Shown in pieces: positions 56,830 to 64,000 of a stretch of 64,000 bases of DNA (position 1 is the first letter of the stretch; every line of letters begins with the position of its first letter). The notes beneath the pieces were generated by a model, which was given only the letters and a program-made list of their open reading frames with translations, did no database searches and was not told the origin of the DNA. Origin of the DNA: CAYZQE01 sp964480635 (lineage in GTDB: Bacteria > Pseudomonadota > Gammaproteobacteria > GCA-001735895); the NCBI GenBank assembly GCA_964480635.1, contig CAYZQE010000002.1:17328-81327 (forward strand). Reading direction: 5' to 3'. The position numbers were made by a program, and so were the translations under genes.

Positions 56830-59800
56830 AATTATAAAACTCGTATCAAAATTTTTGAAGTATTTTTTGCAAATTGGATTAATAAGTTTTAGTTGTTTTG
56901 GTTTATCTGCAGATGAGCTTAATCTTACTGCTTTTCCATTGTTTGTTTCTTCTAGCATCGAATCTAATGTTTATTTTATTCTAGATGATTCGGCTAGCAT
57001 GGATTGGGGGCTAATGATTGGTAGTGATATTGTTGATGATGGTGTTGCGAATATTGATGGCGTTATGCTAGCAGCGGGTAATTATGGTGCAAATAATGGT
57101 CTTGCTATTATTGATGATGATATTCGTCTTTACATGCATCCAAACTTTGTCGGCAAAGCTAATTGGGTTGTGGTGCCAACCGTAGAAACAAACCCCGAAG
57201 CTTGGTTGCTTAGAAACTCTATTGCTAATCCTTTATATTATAATCCTGAAACAAACTATGTGCCTTGGCCTGGCACAGACTCTAATGGTAATAATCTTTA
57301 TTCTAATGCCATTCCTACCGCTGCTCGTAATTTTCCATATAGAAATGCAGGTGAAGTCGCGGACCTAACTCAGGATGTAGGTTATACAAAATGGTGGTGG
57401 GATGGAGGATGGCAGAGCTCAGAACATGATATTTATTTTGCGGTTTATTATAAATGGGTTGACGATGGTGATGGTATCGTTGAGCAATCTGATTCTTATA
57501 TTGAAGTTGAGATAAAGCAAACTAATGCAGCACTATTTGAGACAGTTAATGTGACAGAGTCAGATGGGTCAGTTTCTATTAGAAAGCGGACCTATACGGA
57601 AGAAATGCAAAACTATGCAAACTGGTTTCAGTATTATCGTAAAAGAGAGTTTTTAGCAAAAGTAGCCATTGGTCATGTTGTTTCTGGAACGGATTCTGTT
57701 CGAATGGGCTTAAGCAGTATTAATGGTGGGCATATTTTCGATGCAAAAAGCATGAGTGACCCAGAAAATAGAGCAGAATTGTTAGCAGTGGTTTATGACA
57801 TTAATTCAAATGGTGGAACGCCTCTAAGAGGAGCTTTAAGGGAAGTAGGAGAAATGTTTCGAGGTGCAACTGGCGACCCATCGCCTATATTGTCTGATGC
57901 AGAAGGTGGATCTTGTCAGCAAAATTTTCAAATACTTATGACCGATGGTTTTTGGAATGGTGCGGCTCCGACTGGTATTGACAATGATGACGGTGATTCT
58001 AATTCTAGTTTTGATGGAGGATTTTATGCAGATACTTTTGATGATACCCTAGCCGATGTCGCTATGTTTTATTATGAAAATGATTTAGCACCATCATTGG
58101 CGAATGATGTACCCACTATTGATAATGTTGATGAAGCAAATCATCAACATTTAGTGACCTATACGGTAGCCTTTGGCTTAAAAGGTGAGTTAGATAATGA
58201 AGCTTTAAACCCTGATGCCGGTGAAGTGGTTTGGCCAGATCCAGAAGTGAGTGATAGAAATAAAATTGATGATTTGTGGCATGCCGCTTATAACGGCCGC
58301 GGCGAATATCTGAATGTGGCATTTCCCGATGAGTTATCAGCAGCATTGGATGAAATTATAGATGATATAGCAGAACGTTCTGCAACGGCTTCTGCTGTTG
58401 CAGTTAACTCGGCTAAACTAACCACAGATACTATGATCTATTTGGCCGAATTTAATACTTTTCGTTGGCAGGGTGAAATTTACGCATACAAAATTATTGA
58501 TATAGAGACAGGTGAATTGAAGGCGACACCAGAATGGGAAGCGGCAGATGTCCTTAATGCGCGTAATTTAGTATCAGAACCTAGAGCCATCATTACTTAT
58601 AATGGCTTAACAGGAACGGCATTTCAATGGAGTGATATTACTAAGGACCAAAAAGCTGATTTATATGTAAATTCTGTCGGTGGAAATGACACAGCTATAG
58701 AGGCTGAAGCAAGGTTAAATTTTATTAGGGGTGATCGAACAAATGAAGGAGCCGGATTCTTTTTTCGTGAGCGTTCAGCAATTTTAGGTGATGTTGTTAA
58801 TTCTGGCCCAGTATATGTCGCAGAGCCAGATTTAACTTGGCCTGATACGGCACCTTTTCCGACCTCAAATATATATTCACAGTTTCAATATGATGAAGCA
58901 CAACGAGATGGTGTTATTTATGTAGCCGCTAATGATGGCATGTTACATGCGTTTGCTGAAGGTGATGGGTCCGAACTGTTTGCTTATTTACCTAATATGT
59001 TATTTTCAACAGAGACAACCGCGGGTATGCATTATCTAACAAGCACAAACTATGTGCATAGTTTTTATAATGATTTAACGCCCACTATTTCTGATGTTTA
59101 TATTAATCCTGTCGAAGGTGCTGGTGGTTCAGACACTTGGAACACTATTTTAATAGGCGGTTTAAGAGGCGGTGGACGGGGCTTATACGCATTAAATATA
59201 ACAGACCCTGGTAGCTTCTCTGAAGCAAATGCAGCCGATATGGTGATGTGGGAGTTTACTAATGCCGATGATAATGATCTTGGTTTTACCTACAGTAGGC
59301 CACAAGTTGCACTGGCCAATAATGGTAAATGGGTTGCTATCTTTGGTAATGGATATAATGGGGAGGGCTCAGGGGAGTCAGCTTTATTTATTGTTGATAT
59401 CGAAGCGGGTATTGATGGTTGGGATAGTGGCGATTATATAAAAATAAACACAGGTTCAGGCTCTTCAAATGACGTTAATGGTTTATCTACTCCCGTATTA
59501 GCGGATATAGATGGTGATGGTGATGTTGACCGCGTGTATGCTGGTGATTTAGAAGGCCAGTTATGGGTTTTTGATCTAAGTTCTAATAATCCTAGTTCAT
59601 GGGCTTTGGCTGACTCTGAACCACTATTTACAACAATAGATAACCGGCCTATTACCGCAAAGCCTGCATTGTCCTTACATCCTACTGTTGATAGTCTATC
59701 GACTAACGCTCCAAACATATTAGTGTTTTTTGGTTCAGGGCAGTATTTGGTAAAAAGAGATATTACTGATAATAATCAGAACCATTTTTATGGTGTTTGG

Positions 59801-60304
59801 GATAGTGGAACTTATAATTTAACATCAACTTCTCTAACCCAGCAGTTCGTTGATGCGTCATTTACCAATGATCGTGTTATGACTAATAACGCCGTTGACT
59901 ATGCAACGAAAAAAGGTTGGTATATGGCGTTAGAAATATCGGGTGAGCGCTCAGTAACAAAGGCAGTTGTACGCTTTGGTGTAGTCTTTTTTAATACATT
60001 TATCCCATCAGATAATGGCTGCACGAGTGGCGGTTACGGTTTTAAAATGGCTGTGGATGCAGCAACAGGTGGTGCATTAGATGATGCCGCTTTTGATAGT
60101 AACGGTGATGGGCTCGTAGATGAAAATGATACAACGAGTGGCAGTAATAGAAGGTCAATAGTTAATGGTATCGAGCAAGACGGTTACTTGCCTGAACCTG
60201 TATTTATTGAAAACCTGTCTTATACAGCAGAAACACCCATTAAAGTACAGGATGAGCCTAATATTAATTCAGGGCGGCTATCTTGGCAGGAGTTATTACA
60301 ATGA
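56813..60304 (+). CDS. pilY1: Type IV pilus tip adhesin PilY1
   Basis: 1163 aa from ATG 56813, chosen because it gives a proper signal peptide (FLQIGLISFSCFGLSA); the upstream frame would run deep into pilX. The N-terminal von Willebrand-like part has a MIDAS DxSxS at D58, S60 and S62 (LDDSASMDW). The C-terminal half is the PilY1 beta-propeller with a calcium loop ADIDGDGDVDRVYAGDL near 896-910, needed for pilus extension control, and DSNGDGLVDEND near 1095 is another candidate. It sits at the pilus tip and affects adhesion, twitching and mechanosensing. The last four bases overlap the next gene (ATGA). Confidence 0.92.
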   Translation: MQRSTKIIKLVSKFLKYFLQIGLISFSCFGLSADELNLTAFPLFVSSSIESNVYFILDDSASMDWGLMIGSDIVDDGVANIDGVMLAAGNYGANNGLAIIDDDIRLYMHPNFVGKANWVVVPTVETNPEAWLLRNSIANPLYYNPETNYVPWPGTDSNGNNLYSNAIPTAARNFPYRNAGEVADLTQDVGYTKWWWDGGWQSSEHDIYFAVYYKWVDDGDGIVEQSDSYIEVEIKQTNAALFETVNVTESDGSVSIRKRTYTEEMQNYANWFQYYRKREFLAKVAIGHVVSGTDSVRMGLSSINGGHIFDAKSMSDPENRAELLAVVYDINSNGGTPLRGALREVGEMFRGATGDPSPILSDAEGGSCQQNFQILMTDGFWNGAAPTGIDNDDGDSNSSFDGGFYADTFDDTLADVAMFYYENDLAPSLANDVPTIDNVDEANHQHLVTYTVAFGLKGELDNEALNPDAGEVVWPDPEVSDRNKIDDLWHAAYNGRGEYLNVAFPDELSAALDEIIDDIAERSATASAVAVNSAKLTTDTMIYLAEFNTFRWQGEIYAYKIIDIETGELKATPEWEAADVLNARNLVSEPRAIITYNGLTGTAFQWSDITKDQKADLYVNSVGGNDTAIEAEARLNFIRGDRTNEGAGFFFRERSAILGDVVNSGPVYVAEPDLTWPDTAPFPTSNIYSQFQYDEAQRDGVIYVAANDGMLHAFAEGDGSELFAYLPNMLFSTETTAGMHYLTSTNYVHSFYNDLTPTISDVYINPVEGAGGSDTWNTILIGGLRGGGRGLYALNITDPGSFSEANAADMVMWEFTNADDNDLGFTYSRPQVALANNGKWVAIFGNGYNGEGSGESALFIVDIEAGIDGWDSGDYIKINTGSGSSNDVNGLSTPVLADIDGDGDVDRVYAGDLEGQLWVFDLSSNNPSSWALADSEPLFTTIDNRPITAKPALSLHPTVDSLSTNAPNILVFFGSGQYLVKRDITDNNQNHFYGVWDSGTYNLTSTSLTQQFVDASFTNDRVMTNNAVDYATKKGWYMALEISGERSVTKAVVRFGVVFFNTFIPSDNGCTSGGYGFKMAVDAATGGALDDAAFDSNGDGLVDENDTTSGSNRRSIVNGIEQDGYLPEPVFIENLSYTAETPIKVQDEPNINSGRLSWQELLQ

Positions 60305-60591
60305 ATAAATGGTTAATATGCATTGCATTAATATTGTCGACATCTGTCGTGCAAGCTAGTAAGCCTTTTTATAATTCTGGAAAAATAGTTTCAATTAATG
60401 CGACAACAATTGGTTTTGAAGATTTGTTTTATTTATTAAGTCCAACCGTTAAAGTTTGGACCTTCAAAAAAGAAAAAACATCATTGAAAGCTTTAAAGCC
60501 AGGCGATTATGTGACTTTAAAAATCATTCCTTTTGGAAAAAAGAAACTAGTCGAGCATATATATATATCACCATTTGGCAGGCGAAAATAA
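60301..60591 (+). CDS. Small exported PilY2-like protein
   Basis: 96 aa. Signal peptide (MNKWLICIALILSTSVVQAS) and a basic mature part. It lies between pilY1 and pilE, where pilY2 stands in pseudomonads; sequence similarity is not certain by eye. The ATG overlaps the pilY1 stop as ATGA, so this start is preferred over one six codons upstream. Confidence 0.65.
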   Translation: MNKWLICIALILSTSVVQASKPFYNSGKIVSINATTIGFEDLFYLLSPTVKVWTFKKEKTSLKALKPGDYVTLKIIPFGKKKLVEHIYISPFGRRK

Positions 60592-61006
60592 AATTAAAAA
60601 TCGTATAAAACAGGTGGGCTTTACTCTTCTTGAGTTAATGATTACAGTGGCTCTTGTTGGAATAATAGCCTCTGTTGCTATAAGCAGTTTTAGTAACAAT
60701 GTTATGACGGCTAATCGAACCGATGGTCGGGCTAAGTTATTAGAAGAGGCAGTAGTTTTAGAAAAATGTAAGGCGATTTATGGCGTATACAACAATAATT
60801 GTAGTATTACTTCATCCTCATCAGTTATCTCAAGTGACGGTTATTATATGATTGCTCCAACGGCGTTAACATCAAGTACATATACTTTGACGGCTTATCC
60901 AGTAGCGAGCGGGCCGCAATCGAATGATACCCAATGCACATCAATCACATTAACTCATTTAGGTGTTCAAGGCGGTACGGGTGCGTTACTATCTGAATGT
61001 TGGTAA
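60575..61006 (+). CDS. pilE: Minor pilin PilE
   Basis: 143 aa type IV pilin with leader, then G-FTLLELMITVALVGIIASVA (glutamate at position 5). A disulfide pair (NNNCSI, TQCTS, LLSECW) closes the globular part. The start is read as TTG at 60575, giving a 15-residue leader and a 17-base overlap with the preceding gene. It is the last gene of the operon. hrpA is in the same frame directly after its stop. Confidence 0.85.
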   Translation: MAGENKIKNRIKQVGFTLLELMITVALVGIIASVAISSFSNNVMTANRTDGRAKLLEEAVVLEKCKAIYGVYNNNCSITSSSSVISSDGYYMIAPTALTSSTYTLTAYPVASGPQSNDTQCTSITLTHLGVQGGTGALLSECW

Positions 61007-61027
61007 GCAGCTAAAAGTGGGTCGAAC

Positions 61028-64000
61028 ATCTCTCAGCAAAATAAGTTACACCAAAGTATTTTCAAACAATGCTTTGGTGCAGATAGACAAAAGCTTTTAA
61101 AGTTATTAGCTAACGGTCTTCGTTCTAAAGTAGAGCCTCAAAAAGCCTTACAAGACTCAATAGCGGCATCCATTATTACTGTCGAGACGCGACATTTACA
61201 TGCTTTAAAACCAAATTATGATGAGTCTTTGCCTTTTTATGAGAGTAAAGATGAGATTAAAAGTGCGGCCTTAAAAAACCAAGTCATAGTTTTATGCGGT
61301 GAAACAGGCTCTGGTAAAACCACGCAACTTCCCCAATTATGCTTTGATTTGGGCTTAGGTATTAAAGGGCGTATTGCACACACCCAGCCAAGACGATTAG
61401 CAGCCAGAAGTGTTGCTCAAAGAATAGCATCGGAATCAAAAACCGAGCTGGGTCATCAAGTCGGTTATAAAGTACGTTTTTCAGAGCAGACGTCAGATGA
61501 TAACGTATTAGTAGTGATGACAGATGGCATGTTGCTATCAGAAATGAATCATGACCATTTTTTAAATCAGTACGAAGTTATCATAATAGATGAGGCTCAT
61601 GAGCGCAGTTTAAATATTGATTTGCTTTTAGGCTTATTAAAAAAGCTGCTAGTTAAGCGCAAAGATTTAAAATTAATTATAACCTCGGCAACCATTGATA
61701 CGGAGCGGTTTTCCGAATATTTTGATGGAGCGCCCATCTTATCGGTTTCAGGGCGCACCTACCCTGTTGACATTATCTATCGACCACTCGATGAAAAAAA
61801 TGCCGATTTAACTCAGGCTATTGTTAAAGAAGTTGATTTTTTAAATAAAAAATCACCTCAAGATACCCTTATTTTTTTACCAGGTGAACGGCACATTCGC
61901 GATGTGGCAGAAAAACTAACGGGGCAATTTGGGGGTAAGTTTGATGTTATGCCTCTTTATGGACGCTTATCGTTTAGTGACCAACAGAAAATATTTAAAC
62001 CCTCCCAAAAAGCAAAAATAGTATTGTCTACTAATGTGGCAGAAACATCACTAACAGTGCCAGGCATACGTTATGTGATTGATTCGGGTTTAGTGCGCAT
62101 GTCACGCTATTCTTGGCGCAGTAAAACACAAGGCTTGCCGATAGAAAAAATTTCACAAGCCTCTGCAAATCAGCGTTCTGGGCGTTGTGGGCGAGTAGCC
62201 CCCGGCATTGCAATACGTTTATATGCTGAGGATGATTTTGACCAACGCCCAGCGTTTACTGACCCTGAAATTTTAAGGACAAATCTAGCGACTGTGATTT
62301 TGCAAATGGCTTTGTTCAAAATGGGTAAGCTAGATGATTTTGATTTTATAGAAACACCAGATTCACGTTTAATTAAAGATGGATACCGTTTATTAAAAGA
62401 AATAAAAGCAGTTGATGATAATGATCGAGTAACAACGGATGGTCGTAAAATAGCACAATTTCCATTAGACCCTAGCTTTTCAAAAATGCTTTTAAGTGCA
62501 AGCGAATATAACTGTTTACATGAAGTATTGGTCATTGTCAGCGCCTTAAGCATTCAAGACCCTCGCGAAGTGCCACAAGAACACCAACAAAAAGCACGAG
62601 AGTGCCATTTGCAATGGCGTGATGAGCAATCAGATTTCATGAGTTATCTTTTATTGTGGAACCGGGTGAAGAAAGAACAAAAAGACTTGAGTAATAATCA
62701 ATTTAAAAAGTGGTGTGGTAAAAACTTTTTAGTCTATATGCGTATTCGAGAGTGGCGAGATGTGTATAGGCAAGTTAAGCAAACAACAGAGCAGCTTAAG
62801 CTTAAAATGAATGAGGCTAAAGGCTCTGATGATAATATTCATCGCGCAATTTTAAGCGGTATTCCAAGCCATATCGCGTCGTTACAAATGGACGAAAAGA
62901 GTAAGAAAGCTAAAGGACACAAGCAAAAAGAAGTCAAACGTAAGTTTGCAGACTATGTAGCAACACGTAACCGTGCTTTAAAAATATTTCCGGCATCAGG
63001 TATTAAAAAACCACCAAAATGGTTAATGGCAGCTTCCTTTATTGATACTCGGTTTTTGTATGCGCACGAAGTAGCGCAGTGTGACCCAGCTTGGTTGATG
63101 TCAGATTTGCAGCATATGCATCAGTATGAATACAGCGAACCTCATTTTCAGCCTCGATATGGCAGAGTATCGGCGTACCGCAATACAAAGATATATACAT
63201 TATTAATTGAAGCGAAAAAGCGTGTTAATTTTTCTGTTATAGACCCTGTTCAAACACGAGATATTTTTATTCGCCAAGGTTTAATCGAAGCAGAGTACAG
63301 CACCAATATTGATTTTGTTAATAAAAACCGTGAGCTGATCGATTTTTATAGAAAAGAAGAAGATAAATTAAGGCGACGAGAGTTATTAGTTGATGATGAC
63401 TTTTTGACTAATTTTTATCATGAAAATTTAGCCAGTGTAGTTATTGATGGCCCAAGTTTAGAGAAGTGGGCAAAAGAAAGTAGCGTGGAGCAAGTTGGGA
63501 AAATGACGCTGTCTCAATCCGATATTTTATTGAAACAACACGAGCAAGACCATGATGACTACCCTGAGTGTATTCATGTAAAAAACCAAAAATTGGCTTT
63601 GTCATATCAATTTAAGCCGGGCACAGAGGCCGACGGGGTGACGGTTAAAATACCACTAGCATTGCTAAATCAATTTAATGATGAAGATTTTGAATATTTA
63701 GTGCCAGGCTTTTTAGAAGAAAAAATACAGCTTTTAATCCGCTCATTGCCAAAAAAATTGCGTAAAAATTTTGTGCCAGTACCAAACTTTGCTAGTGCAT
63801 GCTTAGACAGCATTAATCATACAAAACCACTGTTAGCGCAGTTAAGTCTTCAGTTGCATCGTATGACGGGGGTAACAGTAGATGCCACAGACTGGCAAGA
63901 AGAGAGCATCGAAAGCCATTTTAAAATGCGTTATTGTATTTTAAAAGATGAAAGCTGTATTGAAACAGGGCGTAGTTTGAAACAGATTCAACAGCTATTG
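61028..64000 (+). CDS. hrpA: ATP-dependent RNA helicase HrpA (cut by window edge)
   Basis: DEAH-box helicase open to the end of the window (about 990 residues visible). Walker A is GETGSGKTTQLPQL (near residue 91), motif II is IIDEAHER (near 187), then SATIDTERF and QRSGRCGRVAPG. The OB-fold and C-terminal HrpA-specific region follow (RRRELLVDDDFLTNFYHENL). In E. coli it rescues stalled ribosomes and processes mRNA. Oddly, no ATG, GTG, TTG or CTG lies between the pilE stop (61006) and the conserved N-terminus. The start given is an ATC at 61028, a best guess; ATT at 61058 is another. Conserved residues begin about 15 codons in. Confidence 0.88.
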   Translation, partial: MSQQNKLHQSIFKQCFGADRQKLLKLLANGLRSKVEPQKALQDSIAASIITVETRHLHALKPNYDESLPFYESKDEIKSAALKNQVIVLCGETGSGKTTQLPQLCFDLGLGIKGRIAHTQPRRLAARSVAQRIASESKTELGHQVGYKVRFSEQTSDDNVLVVMTDGMLLSEMNHDHFLNQYEVIIIDEAHERSLNIDLLLGLLKKLLVKRKDLKLIITSATIDTERFSEYFDGAPILSVSGRTYPVDIIYRPLDEKNADLTQAIVKEVDFLNKKSPQDTLIFLPGERHIRDVAEKLTGQFGGKFDVMPLYGRLSFSDQQKIFKPSQKAKIVLSTNVAETSLTVPGIRYVIDSGLVRMSRYSWRSKTQGLPIEKISQASANQRSGRCGRVAPGIAIRLYAEDDFDQRPAFTDPEILRTNLATVILQMALFKMGKLDDFDFIETPDSRLIKDGYRLLKEIKAVDDNDRVTTDGRKIAQFPLDPSFSKMLLSASEYNCLHEVLVIVSALSIQDPREVPQEHQQKARECHLQWRDEQSDFMSYLLLWNRVKKEQKDLSNNQFKKWCGKNFLVYMRIREWRDVYRQVKQTTEQLKLKMNEAKGSDDNIHRAILSGIPSHIASLQMDEKSKKAKGHKQKEVKRKFADYVATRNRALKIFPASGIKKPPKWLMAASFIDTRFLYAHEVAQCDPAWLMSDLQHMHQYEYSEPHFQPRYGRVSAYRNTKIYTLLIEAKKRVNFSVIDPVQTRDIFIRQGLIEAEYSTNIDFVNKNRELIDFYRKEEDKLRRRELLVDDDFLTNFYHENLASVVIDGPSLEKWAKESSVEQVGKMTLSQSDILLKQHEQDHDDYPECIHVKNQKLALSYQFKPGTEADGVTVKIPLALLNQFNDEDFEYLVPGFLEEKIQLLIRSLPKKLRKNFVPVPNFASACLDSINHTKPLLAQLSLQLHRMTGVTVDATDWQEESIESHFKMRYCILKDESCIETGRSLKQIQQLL

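Overview
The window reads as the chromosomal replication-origin region of an AT-rich gammaproteobacterium. The evidence is the conserved block mnmE-yidC-yidD-rnpA-rpmH facing away from dnaA-dnaN-recF-gyrB, together with fadD/fadE of the enterobacterial type, YcgL, SrkA, PrlC, UbiD, Mqo/MaeB and a fimU/pilV/pilW/pilX/pilY1/pilE-type minor pilin locus. The genus cannot be fixed by eye; a free-living or formerly free-living marine-type lineage (for example near Thiotrichales or Methylococcales) is only a guess.

Layout. 1-3.6 kb: a partial 5'-3' exonuclease, mdh, and a two-gene cell-wall module (TPR protein plus L,D-transpeptidase sharing one C-terminal domain). 3.6-8.5 kb: rpsT, a DUF3135-type gene broken by one in-frame TGA, and fadD-fadE. 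8.6-20 kb: the origin locus, with a degenerate HD-GYP-like gene at its left edge, a DnaA-box inverted pair between dnaA and dnaN, and two perfect parS palindromes inside recF. 20-31 kb: prlC, an SH3 membrane protein, ubiD with a ferredoxin-type reductase, pyrR-pyrB-pyrC' (PyrC' has lost its metal-binding histidines), and small genes. 29.5-33.2 kb: a tightly overlapping minus-strand operon (87-aa protein, DUF924, YihY, xthA, Crp/Fnr regulator). 33.2-42.2 kb: a B12-type radical SAM enzyme, then a five-gene signalling module made of a periplasmic helical-repeat protein, a hybrid kinase with three receiver domains, CheR, CheB and a REC-GGDEF diguanylate cyclase. 42.4-46.2 kb: mqo and maeB. 46.3-53.5 kb: accessory genes (CDGSH protein, methyltransferase, a metallo-beta-lactamase-fold gene broken by a small element, LysR, srkA, SH3 paralogue, gloA). 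53.6-61 kb: an HDOD gene and the minor pilin operon, preceded by the remnant of a pilin gene. 61-64 kb: hrpA, open at the window end.

The most unusual content is a family of short dispersed elements (13.6, 47.6 and 48.6 kb, with related but distinct ends at 53.0 and 54.6 kb). They have terminal inverted repeats, TTAA-like boundaries and internal hairpins whose loops stay constant while their stems change on both sides. One copy splits a gene, and removing exactly 311 bp restores the frame. One lies in the dnaA leader, one abuts the ribosome binding site of a methyltransferase, and one end lies against the truncated pilin remnant in front of pilV.

Functional themes: chromosome replication and partitioning, fatty-acid beta-oxidation, malate metabolism by three routes (Mdh, Mqo, MaeB), pyrimidine synthesis, type IV pili, and c-di-GMP/chemotaxis-like signalling. 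Boundaries and family calls rest on reading the sequence only; no database search was possible.
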